Origin: an uncultured Porphyromonadaceae bacterium
Lineage (GTDB): Bacteria; Bacteroidota; Bacteroidia; Bacteroidales; Muribaculaceae
Reading direction: 5' to 3'
Assembly: GCA_900550645.1 (NCBI GenBank)
Contig: URTA01000010.1
Location: forward strand, 1 to 52,983
Length of the DNA: 52,983 nucleotides
Shown: positions 13,644 through 23,252 of the stretch, piece by piece
Layout of the letters: every line of letters begins with the position of its first letter
Position numbering within the stretch: position 1 is the stretch's first letter
Notes under the pieces: model-generated
What the model was told of the DNA's origin: nothing
Database searches by the model: none
What the model saw: the letters and a program-made list of their open reading frames with translations, nothing else
Translations under genes and position numbers: made by a program

Positions 13644-16600
13644 ATGATTACATTTTTCAAGAAGGACAGAGACCATGTTATTGCCGTTGAGAGCGCAGCT
13701 CCCCTCTCCGATGAGGTTGCGGGCAAGCTGAACTGGCTGTTTTCGGGGGCTAATGCCCTTAAGTCACGCAGCATAGCAGGCAAGTACATCGGACCTCGCA
13801 GCGAGATGATAACACCGTGGAGCACCAACGCTGTCGAGATGGCGGCCAATATGGGCATCGAAGGGCTGACGCGCATCGAGATGTTCGAGCGTGCAGCGAC
13901 AGATGACCCGGAATATGACCGTATGCTCCGCAGCGTCTATGACGGTCTGGGACAGAAGGTGTTCGACACTTCGCGCCGTCCGGAGGAAATAGTCCACGTA
14001 GAAGACCTGGAAAGCTATAACCGCGAGCAGGGCCTTGCCCTCTCCCCCGACGAGATTGAGTATCTCACGCTGCTGTCGCAGCGGCTGGGACGGCGACTGA
14101 CAGACTCGGAGGTGTTCGGCTTCTCGCAGGTCAACTCGGAGCATTGCCGCCACAAGATATTCAATGGCACATTTGTAATCGACGGCAAGGAGATGCCCAT
14201 GTCGCTCTTTAAGATGATCAAGCTGACCTCGCAGGAACATCCCAACGGGCTGGTGTCGGCATACAAGGACAATGTAGCATTCGTCCGCGGGCCGAAAGCC
14301 ATACAGTTTGCGCCTGAAAATGCAGACCGCCCCGACTTCTTCGTGGAGCGCAAAATCAAGACTGTCATTTCGCTGAAAGCAGAAACGCATAATTTCCCGA
14401 CCACGGTAGAGCCGTTCAACGGCGCAGCCACGGGCACCGGCGGCGAGATACGCGACCGCATGGGCGGCGGCAAGGCCAGTCTGCCTATCGCCGGCACGGC
14501 TGTCTACATGACTTCATATCCTCGCCCCGAAACTCCAGGACGTGTATGGGAAACGAATGCTCCGGCAGCACGCCCATGGCTGTACCAAACTCCAGAGCAG
14601 ATACTCGTCAAAGCCTCAAACGGCGCGTCAGATTTCGGCAACAAGTTCGGACAGCCGCTCATCTGCGGTTCGCTGCTGACCTTCGAGCATGAAGAGGCAG
14701 ACCGCACTCTCGCCTACGACAAGGTAATCATGTTGGCTGGCGGCATAGGCATGGGCACTGAAAAAGATGCTCTGAAAGAGACTCCCGAAGCAGGAATGAA
14801 AGTCGTTGTCATGGGCGGCGACAACTACCGCATCGGCATGGGCGGCGGCGCAGTTTCGTCAGTGGAAACAGGTGAATACGACAACTCGATAGAACTCAAC
14901 GCGGTGCAGCGTGCCAACCCGGAAATGCAGAAGCGCGTAAGCAACGTGGTTCGCGCATTGGAGGAGATGGAAAGCAACCCGTGCGTCAGCATCCATGACC
15001 ATGGCGCGGGAGGACACCTGAACGCCCTCTCCGAACTGGTTGAGGCCACCGGCGGAAAAATCGACATAGCAGCTCTACCCGTAGGCGACAAAACCCTCTC
15101 GTCAAAGGAGATAATCGGCAACGAGAGCCAGGAGCGCATGGGGCTTGTAATGGCAGAGAAAGACATCGACCGCGTGAAGCGCATAGCCGAGCGCGAACAG
15201 GCTCCGTTCTACGTAGTCGGCGAAACGACCGGCGATGCCCGCTTCGTGTTTGAGCAGAAAGACGGAGTGCGCCCCATTGACCTCAATATGTCGGATATGT
15301 TCGGCAACTCTCCCAAGACGGTAATGACGGACACGACAGTAGAGCACAAATACCACGACGCGCAGTACGATGCTCAACACATAGACGAATACCTGAACCA
15401 GGTGCTTCAGCTTGAAGCTGTCGCTTGCAAGGACTGGCTGACCAACAAGGTGGATCGCTCCGTGACAGGACGCATCGCCCGCCAGCAGTGCCAGGGACGC
15501 TTGCAGCTGCCGCTGAGCGACTGCGGCGTAGCCACACTCGATTACCGTGGCAAGGCCGGCATCGCCACTTCCATAGGACACGCGCCACAAGCAGCATTGA
15601 CTGACCCGGCCAAGGGCTCTGTGCTGTCTATTGCCGAAGCACTGACCAATATTTCAGGGGCATTGCTCATGGACGGGTTGAAATCCGTATCCCTGTCAGC
15701 CAACTGGATGTGGCCCTGCAAGAACCCCGGCGAGGATGCCGCCCTGTACCGCGCTGTTGAGGCATGCTCAGCATTTGCGCGTGCTCTTGGCGTGAACATT
15801 CCCACGGGCAAGGACTCGCTGTCAATGACACAGAAATACGGCGACCGCAAGGTGCTTGCCCCCGGCACAGTCATCATCTCGGCAGCCGGAGAGGTGCGCG
15901 ACATCCGCAAGGTCATCTCGCCGGTGGCTTCTTCACGCCAGTCCACATTTATTTATGTAGACATGAGCAGCGATGCGTTCAAGCTGGGCGGCTCGGCGTT
16001 CTTCCAGTCGCTCAACGCCGTGGGCAGCGAAGCCCCGACGGTGAAAAATCCGGAGGCATTTGCAACCGCATTCAACGCGCTGCAGACACTCAACCGCCGT
16101 GGCCTGGTGCTGGCACAGCATGACATCAGCGCGGGCGGCCTGATTACCACCCTGCTGGAAATGAATTTCGCCAACACCCGTTTCGGCATGGAGATAAACC
16201 TCGACAGCTTCGCCGAAGGCGACACGGTCAAAATACTCTTTGCAGAGAACCCCGGCGTGGTGGTACAGGTGGCTGACAGCAGCCTTGCCATGGCAGAGGA
16301 GGAACTCAAGGCAGCGGGCGTATGCTACCACAAAATCGGCAGCGTCTGCAAGGAGCGCACTTTGCAAGTCACCCACCACGGCCACACACATACATTTGAC
16401 ATCGATGCGCTGCGTGACGTGTGGTATCACTCGTCATACCTGCTCGACCGCGACCAGAGCGGCGAGAAATGCGCAGAACTCCGCTACCGCAACTACCGCA
16501 AGCAGCCGGTTCTGTACAACATACCCTCCTCGTTCAACGGCAAGTTGAGCAGCTATGGGCTGGCATTCGAGCGTCCGGGCAAGTCTGGCATCACGGCAGC

Positions 16601-17333
16601 CATCATACGCGAAAAGGGAGTGAACGGCGACCGTGAAATGGCCTACAGCCTCTACCTGGCCGGCTTTGATGTCAAGGACGTGCACATGACCGACCTGACA
16701 AGCGGGCGCGAAACGCTCGAAGACGTGAACATGATCGTGTTCTGCGGAGGCTTCTCCAACTCTGACGTGCTGGGGTCTGCCAAGGGCTGGGCCGGAGGTT
16801 TCCTCTACAACGAGAAAGCCCGCACCGCCCTCAAGAACTTCTACGCACGCGAGGACACACTCTCGCTGGGCATCTGCAACGGCTGCCAGCTTATGATGGA
16901 ACTCGGCTTGGTAGAGCCGGAAGCAGAGGTGCACCCGTCGATGCACCACAACACATCAGGCAAGTTTGAGTCTGCATTCCTGTCAGTCGAAATACCCGAG
17001 AACAACAGCGTCATGCTGTCACCGCTCGCGGGCATGAAGCTTGGCATCTGGGTGGCTCACGGCGAGGGCAAGTTCTCACTGCCCGGTAAGCTGTCAGACC
17101 ACAACATCGCGGCACGCTACGCATACGGCACATACCCGGGCAACCCCAACGGCTCATTCGGGTCGGTGGCTGCAATATGCAGCAAGGACGGCCGCCACCT
17201 GGCAATGATGCCGCATCTGGAACGCGCCATATTCCCCTGGCAGTGCGGGTACTACCCCACCGGCAGACTGAGAGACCAAATCACCCCGTGGCTGACGGCA
17301 TTCGTCAACGCACGCAAATGGTTTGAACATTGA
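13644..17333 (+). CDS. purL: Phosphoribosylformylglycinamidine synthase, large single-chain form
   Basis: 1229 residues, the size of single-chain FGAR amidotransferase. It converts FGAR, ATP and glutamine to FGAM in step four of purine synthesis. Visible landmarks: SEHCRHKIF in the linker/N-terminal part (about residue 165), ETHNFPTTVEPF with GAATGTGGEIRDR in the ATP-binding synthetase half, HDHGAGGHLN, a second synthetase repeat with HDISAGGL, and a C-terminal glutaminase domain with GICNGCQLM, nucleophile Cys1078. The domain order is complete. The next gene overlaps the stop by 4 bp, so the lipoprotein downstream is probably co-transcribed. purF, another purine gene, lies 4 kb downstream in the same direction. 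Confidence 0.97.
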   Translation: MITFFKKDRDHVIAVESAAPLSDEVAGKLNWLFSGANALKSRSIAGKYIGPRSEMITPWSTNAVEMAANMGIEGLTRIEMFERAATDDPEYDRMLRSVYDGLGQKVFDTSRRPEEIVHVEDLESYNREQGLALSPDEIEYLTLLSQRLGRRLTDSEVFGFSQVNSEHCRHKIFNGTFVIDGKEMPMSLFKMIKLTSQEHPNGLVSAYKDNVAFVRGPKAIQFAPENADRPDFFVERKIKTVISLKAETHNFPTTVEPFNGAATGTGGEIRDRMGGGKASLPIAGTAVYMTSYPRPETPGRVWETNAPAARPWLYQTPEQILVKASNGASDFGNKFGQPLICGSLLTFEHEEADRTLAYDKVIMLAGGIGMGTEKDALKETPEAGMKVVVMGGDNYRIGMGGGAVSSVETGEYDNSIELNAVQRANPEMQKRVSNVVRALEEMESNPCVSIHDHGAGGHLNALSELVEATGGKIDIAALPVGDKTLSSKEIIGNESQERMGLVMAEKDIDRVKRIAEREQAPFYVVGETTGDARFVFEQKDGVRPIDLNMSDMFGNSPKTVMTDTTVEHKYHDAQYDAQHIDEYLNQVLQLEAVACKDWLTNKVDRSVTGRIARQQCQGRLQLPLSDCGVATLDYRGKAGIATSIGHAPQAALTDPAKGSVLSIAEALTNISGALLMDGLKSVSLSANWMWPCKNPGEDAALYRAVEACSAFARALGVNIPTGKDSLSMTQKYGDRKVLAPGTVIISAAGEVRDIRKVISPVASSRQSTFIYVDMSSDAFKLGGSAFFQSLNAVGSEAPTVKNPEAFATAFNALQTLNRRGLVLAQHDISAGGLITTLLEMNFANTRFGMEINLDSFAEGDTVKILFAENPGVVVQVADSSLAMAEEELKAAGVCYHKIGSVCKERTLQVTHHGHTHTFDIDALRDVWYHSSYLLDRDQSGEKCAELRYRNYRKQPVLYNIPSSFNGKLSSYGLAFERPGKSGITAAIIREKGVNGDREMAYSLYLAGFDVKDVHMTDLTSGRETLEDVNMIVFCGGFSNSDVLGSAKGWAGGFLYNEKARTALKNFYAREDTLSLGICNGCQLMMELGLVEPEAEVHPSMHHNTSGKFESAFLSVEIPENNSVMLSPLAGMKLGIWVAHGEGKFSLPGKLSDHNIAARYAYGTYPGNPNGSFGSVAAICSKDGRHLAMMPHLERAIFPWQCGYYPTGRLRDQITPWLTAFVNARKWFEH

Positions 17334-18283
17334 ACAGACACCGTATCATACATATACTGTTAACCGGGTTGAGTGTTGCCGCAACGGCTTCACTCACCTC
17401 GTGTTTTACTGGTGTTGAGAGCACACAGGCCATCAAGCTGTCACGCAGCGACACGCGGGAGATTGCGCCCTCGGCAGAAGACCTGTACCTTGCAGACATC
17501 AGCGGCACTCCCCTCGGCGAATGGCAAGAGGGACGGCAATTCTATGTTGCCGACGACAAAATAGCCGTCATGCTCGTTCAACGGACGCTCCCGGCAGACA
17601 AAAGCAAACACCCCCACCGAGGAGACATACTGACGTATGCCGGAACACAGCCAGAGCATCATCCGGACGGCAGTGTCACAACAGCTCTGGTGCTTGAAGG
17701 CACAGCGGGCAAATACCTGTATGACACTGGGATCTCAATGGAGAACGCTCCAAAAGATTTCAACAGTCTCGACATGGCGGTCCTGATAGACATGGAAACA
17801 GTTCATGCCGTGGACCGCCGTATGCACGGAAATACCTACTGGACACGCACGCAGCTGTGGTATGATGACGAGGACGAGGATTTCGTCGGGCGAAAATATA
17901 TTCCCGTGACAGTGACAGCAGTCACTCCCGGCAACATGATTTTCCCACTAAAGGTAACGTTCCAAGACAACAGCGGCACTGAGGGCAACTACTACATGAA
18001 CCCCGAAGACGGCAGCCAGACATCGAGCCGGAGATTTGCCTCGCTGTTTTACCTGACCGACCTGAAGAAACAATACCCCAATATCGAGCCAGACGTGTGG
18101 GAACTGATACAGCGAGGGCGAGTGCGGCAAGGGATGACCAAGCAGGAGTGCCGCCTGTCGATGGGCTTGCCCGCAGATGCAGACTCGGGACGCAGCTACG
18201 CCAACACCCTCGACCTGTGGAAATACGACGGCGGCAGATACCTGCAATTCGAGGACGGAATACTCGTCGATTACAGACAGTAA
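17330..18283 (+). CDS. Lipoprotein with BamE/SmpA-like C-terminus
   Basis: 317 residues, started by TTG at 17330 overlapping the purL stop (TTGA); no usable ATG lies near the signal sequence. Residues 1-25 form a lipoprotein signal peptide with lipobox LTSC (Cys25). The middle has no recognised domain. The last 55 residues (GRVRQGMTKQECRLSMGLP, then a DLWKYDG strand pair) resemble the small SmpA/OmlA (BamE) fold, in which a G-M-T/S-K/R-x-E-V helix precedes a beta hairpin. Probably anchored in the outer membrane; function unknown. Confidence 0.75.
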   Translation: MNRHRIIHILLTGLSVAATASLTSCFTGVESTQAIKLSRSDTREIAPSAEDLYLADISGTPLGEWQEGRQFYVADDKIAVMLVQRTLPADKSKHPHRGDILTYAGTQPEHHPDGSVTTALVLEGTAGKYLYDTGISMENAPKDFNSLDMAVLIDMETVHAVDRRMHGNTYWTRTQLWYDDEDEDFVGRKYIPVTVTAVTPGNMIFPLKVTFQDNSGTEGNYYMNPEDGSQTSSRRFASLFYLTDLKKQYPNIEPDVWELIQRGRVRQGMTKQECRLSMGLPADADSGRSYANTLDLWKYDGGRYLQFEDGILVDYRQ

Positions 18284-18316
18284 ACCCACACGGTCTACAC
18301 AAAACCAAGACAACTC

Positions 18317-20143
18317 ATGAAAGCGACTGATTTGATAAAACACGACATAGACATCACATCGCATACCACCTTCGGCATACCTGTCCGCACGCGGATGTAT
18401 GCCGAATACGCCAACGTCCGGCAGCTGGAGGCATTGTCCCGGACACAGGAGTACCTCAACTCTCCTGTATTGCACATCGGCGAGGGCAGCAACCTGCTGT
18501 TCCTCCACGATTTCGACGGTCTCGTGCTGCACTGCGGCATACGCGGCTTCAGCCGTTACGAAAAGAACCCGGAGACAGTGTATGCCATCGCCGGAGCGGG
18601 CGAGCGTATGGACGACTTCATCGCGTGGACACTTGAACAGGGGCTATCAGGGCTTGAAAACCTGTCCGGAATACCGGGAGAAGTTGGCGCGGCTGCTGTG
18701 CAGAATGTAGGCGCATACGGCGTGGAGGCCGGCGACTACATACACTCGGTAGAGTGTTTCGACACCATGTCGCGCAAGACCGTTATGCTTTCACGAGAGG
18801 AGTGCCAGTTCGGATACCGCGACAGCCGCTTCAAACGGGAGTGGAAGGGGCGTTACTTCATACTGCGAGTCAGCTTCCGGCTCAACCACGACGGCAAGGC
18901 GAAACACCTCGACTATGGTCCGCTGAAAGCATGGAGCGGAAGCCTCGGTCACCAGCCAACACCCGAAGAATTGCGCAGCGAGGTAATTCGTCTTCGTAAT
19001 GAGAAACTGCCAGACCCGAAAGTCGTCGGCAGCGCGGGCAGCTTCTTCAAAAACCCTGTCGGATCGGAGTATTATTTCCGCGAGGAAGTGCTGCGGCGCG
19101 AACCCGACGTGCCGTCATACCGCGTGGACGACCACAGTGTTAAAGTCCCGGCCGGATGGCTTATCGAGCATGCCGGGCTGAAAGGATACCGCATCGGTGG
19201 CGCAGAGGTATACCCCAAGCAGTGCCTGGTGATAGCCAACACTGGCAACGCCACTGCCGCAGACGTGACCGCGCTGGCACAACATGTAGAAAATACCGTG
19301 ATGCAAAAGTACGGCATACGCCTGAGCCGCGAAGTGAACTACATCGACACTTCGATAAAAGTGACGGTACTGGGCAGCGGCACATCCAAGGGAATTCCGG
19401 AAATCGGCTGCCGCTGCGAGGTCTGCCAGTCTGAAGACCCGCATGACAAGCGCATGAGAGCTTCAGTGCTTGTTCAGACCAACGACCAAAACATCCTCAT
19501 TGACGTGTCCCCCGATTTCCGAAGCCAAGCACTGCTGCATGACATCCATGACGTTGATGCAGTGCTGCTGACCCACAGCCATTACGACCATGTGGGAGGC
19601 CTCGACGACCTGCGACCGATGTGCGTGTTTGGAGATGTGCCGCTGTATATGCGCAGCGATGTCAACGGCGACCTGCATCGCCGCCTCGACTACTGTTTCC
19701 GCGAACATCCCTACCCGGGAGTGCCGCAATTTGAGACACACGTCATCGACAGCCGTCCGTTTGATATAAACGGTGTCAAGATAGTGCCGATAGAAGTGTT
19801 CCACGGCAAGTTGCCCATCTACGGATACCGCATCGGCAATTTCGCATACATCACTGATGCAAGCAGCATCGAGCAGTCCGAAAAAGAGAAACTCTACGGA
19901 GTTGACACGCTGATTGTGAATGCATTGCGTCACCGCAAGCACTTTGCTCACTTCAGCATAGACCAGGCTCTCGACCTCATACGCGAGATACAGCCCCGTC
20001 AGGCATACCTCACCCACCTGTCACACGAGGCGGGGACACACATCGCTCTTGACAAAGAACTCCCAGACAACGTACACCCGGCATACGACGGACTGGCAAT
20101 CAGAGTTGGCACAAACATCTATGGAGATGAAAAGCAGGGATGA
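18317..20143 (+). CDS. murB: Fusion: UDP-N-acetylenolpyruvoylglucosamine reductase (MurB) + MBL-fold hydrolase
   Basis: 608 residues. Residues 1 to about 343 form a type-I MurB: HTTFGI, FAD-binding GEGSNLLF, IPGEVGAAAVQNVGAYG and GSAGSFFKNP are all present. MurB reduces enolpyruvyl-UDP-GlcNAc to UDP-MurNAc for peptidoglycan. From about residue 347 a metallo-beta-lactamase domain follows directly (IKVTVLGSGTSKGIPEIGC), with metal site THSHYDHVGG (His420, His422, Asp424, His425), a Cys-x-Cys pair and later ITDAS and LTHLSHE. This half resembles PhnP-type phosphodiesterases. The two are normally separate proteins; here no stop lies between them and no start codon is seen at the usual MBL start. 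Confidence 0.88.
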   Translation: MKATDLIKHDIDITSHTTFGIPVRTRMYAEYANVRQLEALSRTQEYLNSPVLHIGEGSNLLFLHDFDGLVLHCGIRGFSRYEKNPETVYAIAGAGERMDDFIAWTLEQGLSGLENLSGIPGEVGAAAVQNVGAYGVEAGDYIHSVECFDTMSRKTVMLSREECQFGYRDSRFKREWKGRYFILRVSFRLNHDGKAKHLDYGPLKAWSGSLGHQPTPEELRSEVIRLRNEKLPDPKVVGSAGSFFKNPVGSEYYFREEVLRREPDVPSYRVDDHSVKVPAGWLIEHAGLKGYRIGGAEVYPKQCLVIANTGNATAADVTALAQHVENTVMQKYGIRLSREVNYIDTSIKVTVLGSGTSKGIPEIGCRCEVCQSEDPHDKRMRASVLVQTNDQNILIDVSPDFRSQALLHDIHDVDAVLLTHSHYDHVGGLDDLRPMCVFGDVPLYMRSDVNGDLHRRLDYCFREHPYPGVPQFETHVIDSRPFDINGVKIVPIEVFHGKLPIYGYRIGNFAYITDASSIEQSEKEKLYGVDTLIVNALRHRKHFAHFSIDQALDLIREIQPRQAYLTHLSHEAGTHIALDKELPDNVHPAYDGLAIRVGTNIYGDEKQG

Positions 20144-20828
20144 CAGATACGACCCCGATGACGGCTCGATGTATTATTCGCTGCCGGAAGAGGATGAAGC
20201 TACAATGCCCGTCGGGGCTGGTTCCTCTCCCGGGGAAAGTCATGACAAAGCCGAAACTACAGCCAAAAACTACGCTGAAAAGGAGCGTCCCAGCAAAAAT
20301 CCATTGTGGCTGTTTGTAAAACTGATATGCGGTCCGGTCGAGGGCTGGAAAGCCATACGGCGAGCAAAACTGAGTGCTCGAGCGTTTGAGTTCGGATGCT
20401 TCTTCCCCTTGATATTGGCAGCCGGATTGAGCAGCATCGCTGACTTTATGCACAACTCCGCAGCTACAACAGCCTCTGTGCTGACAAAAGGCATAACAAC
20501 TGCCGTGGCCTACATACTGACATATTACGGCACAGCAATACTGTGTGAAATCATGTTGCCGCAAAAGGTCTGCAAGGCATTGCGCACCAGTTTCGGCAGC
20601 ATATTCATAATGGCTGCCATATTGCCGCTTGTACTGGCGAGCATCATAGGCGCGTGGATGCCGATACTTGTCCCGGCATTGTTTTTCATGCCCATATACA
20701 GCATATACCTGGTGGTAAAGGGTGTGAAGTTTCTGCGCATACCGACAGATACGCACAACAAAACTATCGCCTGGGTTTCAATCGCGTCGATCGGGCTGAC
20801 ATTATTGTTCAACTACATATTTGAGTGA
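20121..20828 (+). CDS. Yip1-family integral membrane protein
   Basis: 235 residues from ATG 20121 (ATG 20127 also possible), overlapping the previous gene by 23 bp; the frame is open further upstream but inside murB-MBL coding sequence. The N-terminal 70 residues are acidic and cytoplasmic. Five hydrophobic segments follow from about residue 95, beginning after PLWLFVKLICGPVEGWK, the Yip1-domain entry motif in Bacteroidetes. Function of bacterial Yip1 proteins is unknown. Confidence 0.72.
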   Translation: MEMKSRDDRYDPDDGSMYYSLPEEDEATMPVGAGSSPGESHDKAETTAKNYAEKERPSKNPLWLFVKLICGPVEGWKAIRRAKLSARAFEFGCFFPLILAAGLSSIADFMHNSAATTASVLTKGITTAVAYILTYYGTAILCEIMLPQKVCKALRTSFGSIFIMAAILPLVLASIIGAWMPILVPALFFMPIYSIYLVVKGVKFLRIPTDTHNKTIAWVSIASIGLTLLFNYIFE

Positions 20829-20871
20829 CACCAAAGACGCTTATCAAATTAGCAAAACAAACACAGAAGAC

Positions 20872-21324
20872 ATGACACCACAGCAAGTCAACATAAAGAA
20901 CCGCCGCGCAACATTCGACTATGAGATAGGCGACACCTATACGGCCGGCATCGTGCTTACCGGCACAGAAATCAAGTCTATACGCCAGGGAAAGGCCTCT
21001 CTCTCCGACACATATTGCCTCGTTGAAAACGGGGAGATATGGGTCAAGGGAATGTACATAGCCGAATATTTCTACGGGTCATACAACAACCACAATTCGC
21101 GGCGCGACCGAAAGCTGCTACTCACACGGCGCGAGATAGGCAAGATAGCCAAGGCTGCGGAAGTGGCGGGCAATACTGTAATCCCGCTGCGTATGTTCAT
21201 CTCCGACAAGGGATACGCAAAACTGGTTATCGGCATCGGCCGAGGCAAGAAGCAGTACGACAAACGGCAATCGATCAAGGAACGCGAAGACAAACGCACT
21301 CTCGACCGACTGATGAAAAAATGA
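20872..21324 (+). CDS. smpB: SsrA-binding protein SmpB
   Basis: 150 residues from ATG 20872; an in-frame TTG at 20821 would add a non-conserved leader. SmpB binds tmRNA and brings it to stalled ribosomes for trans-translation. Family landmarks: NIKNRRATFDYEI at the start, GTEIKSIRQGKASLSDTY, the NPH-like loop region YIAEYFYGSYNNHNSRRDRKLLL, and a basic C-terminal tail GRGKKQYDKR..IKERE that folds in the ribosomal A site. Length is standard. Confidence 0.95.
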   Translation: MTPQQVNIKNRRATFDYEIGDTYTAGIVLTGTEIKSIRQGKASLSDTYCLVENGEIWVKGMYIAEYFYGSYNNHNSRRDRKLLLTRREIGKIAKAAEVAGNTVIPLRMFISDKGYAKLVIGIGRGKKQYDKRQSIKEREDKRTLDRLMKK

Positions 21325-21370
21325 CCTCCCGATTTTGATTTAATACACAACACTCCCTCCGACACGCTAT

Positions 21371-23242
21371 ATGGAACTGATAAAGCATGAATGTGGCATC
21401 GCAATGGTGCGGTTGCTAAAACCGATAGATTACTACCAGCAGAAATACGGCACACGCCTATACGGCCTCAACAAGCTGTATCTGCTCATGGAGAAACAGC
21501 ACAACCGAGGGCAGGAGGCTGCAGGAGTGGGCTGCGTGAAAATGAATGTCACTCCCGGCAACGAGTACATTTTCCGCGAGCGTGCCGAGGGAGCGGATGC
21601 CATACGCGACATTTTCAGCAAAGTCCACAGAGCGATTGACAAAGCCCGCCGCGAACAGCCGGAGGAAGAACCGTTTGTCGGCAATGTCTACATGGGACAC
21701 CTGAGGTACAGCACCACCGGGCGGTCTGGATTGAGTTACGTACACCCGTTCCTGCGTCGAAACAACTGGAGCGCACGCAACCTGCTGTTGTGCGGCAACT
21801 TCAACCTCACCAACGTGGAGGAGATATTCGAGCACATCATTGCTACCGGACAGCATCCACGCACATATTCCGACACGTTCTTCCTCATCGAGCAGCTCGG
21901 GCACGCCCTCGACCGCGAGAATGAACGTCTGTACAATATCCACAAGGAGAACGGACTGAAAGGCCTCGACCTGTCGGAAGCGATAGCGCGTGACATCAAC
22001 GTCGCCAACATCCTGCATCGCTGCGCACCGCTGTGGGACGGCGGCTATGCCATCTGCGGAATAGTCGGCAACGGCGACATGTGGGTGCTGCGCGACCCCC
22101 ACGGCATACGGCCGGTGTTCTATCACATAGACGGCGAGAAAGTCGTCGTAGCGAGTGAGCGCCCCGTGATACAGACAATCTTTGACCTCGGCGCGGAAAG
22201 CGTATGCGAGCTGCAACCGGGCGAAGCCCTCATCGTAGACCGCGACGGCACACCACGCATCGAGCAGATACTCACGCCCCTCGCCCCCGCAAAATGCTCG
22301 TTTGAACGCATCTATTTCTCACGAGGCAGCGACGAGGACATTTACAACGAACGCAAGGCTCTGGGCCACGAACTGGTCAAGCCGATAGCCGAGGCTCTCG
22401 ACCACGACCTTGAGAACGCAGTTTTCTCGTTCATTCCGAACACTGCCGAGGCTGCATTTTTCGGCCTTACGGAAGGGCTTGACGACTACCTCATACAGCA
22501 CAAGATCAGCACGCTGGAGAGCCTTGCCAAGTCTGGGCAGCTGTCTGCCGCCAACATAGAGCGCATACTCAAACAGCGCATACGCCGCGAAAAGGTGGCA
22601 ATCAAGGACATAAAGCTACGCACATTCATAGCCGAGGGTGAAACGCGCGACGACCTTGCCGCCCACGTCTACGACATAACATACGGCACTATACGCAAGG
22701 GAACAGACACACTCGTTGTAATAGATGACAGCATCGTGCGAGGCACAACACTACGCCAGTCTATCATCCGCATTCTCGACCGCCTTCAGCCGCGCAAAAT
22801 CATAATCGTATCAAGTTCGCCGCAGGTGCGATACCCGGACTGCTACGGCATCGACATGTCGCGCATGGGCGAGTTCATCGCCTTCCGCGCTGCCATACAG
22901 CTGCTTAAGGAACGTGGTCTGGAGGATGTCACCGCCCATGTATATGAGCAGTGCAAGGCGCAGGAACTGATGCCCAAAGAGGAAATGCGCAACTGCGTCA
23001 AGGAGATATATGCACCGTTTACCGACGACGAGATTTCCGCAAAAATAGCGGAAATGCTGACCCCAGAGGGTACAAATGCGGAGGTGCAGATAGTCTACCA
23101 GTCATTGGAGGGTATGCACCGCGCCATCCCCAACCACACTGGCGACTGGTACTTTTCCGGCGACTACCCCACCCCTGGCGGCATCAGGCTCGTGAACCGC
23201 GCATTCGTCAACTTCTACGAGGGAAACCCTGACAAGCGATAA
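21371..23242 (+). CDS. purF: Amidophosphoribosyltransferase (long Bacteroidetes form)
   Basis: 623 residues. PurF transfers glutamine-derived ammonia to PRPP, the first committed step of purine synthesis. The N-terminal class-II glutaminase has its nucleophile at Cys8 (MELIKHECGIA), implying removal of a short propeptide; GHLRYSTTG and QHNRGQEAAG are also present. The PRPP-binding loop is VVIDDSIVRGTT at about residues 449-460. The protein is some 120 residues longer than enterobacterial PurF, mostly through insertions between the domains, as is usual in Bacteroidales. Confidence 0.9.
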   Translation: MELIKHECGIAMVRLLKPIDYYQQKYGTRLYGLNKLYLLMEKQHNRGQEAAGVGCVKMNVTPGNEYIFRERAEGADAIRDIFSKVHRAIDKARREQPEEEPFVGNVYMGHLRYSTTGRSGLSYVHPFLRRNNWSARNLLLCGNFNLTNVEEIFEHIIATGQHPRTYSDTFFLIEQLGHALDRENERLYNIHKENGLKGLDLSEAIARDINVANILHRCAPLWDGGYAICGIVGNGDMWVLRDPHGIRPVFYHIDGEKVVVASERPVIQTIFDLGAESVCELQPGEALIVDRDGTPRIEQILTPLAPAKCSFERIYFSRGSDEDIYNERKALGHELVKPIAEALDHDLENAVFSFIPNTAEAAFFGLTEGLDDYLIQHKISTLESLAKSGQLSAANIERILKQRIRREKVAIKDIKLRTFIAEGETRDDLAAHVYDITYGTIRKGTDTLVVIDDSIVRGTTLRQSIIRILDRLQPRKIIIVSSSPQVRYPDCYGIDMSRMGEFIAFRAAIQLLKERGLEDVTAHVYEQCKAQELMPKEEMRNCVKEIYAPFTDDEISAKIAEMLTPEGTNAEVQIVYQSLEGMHRAIPNHTGDWYFSGDYPTPGGIRLVNRAFVNFYEGNPDKR

Positions 23243-23252
23243 GCAGTACACA

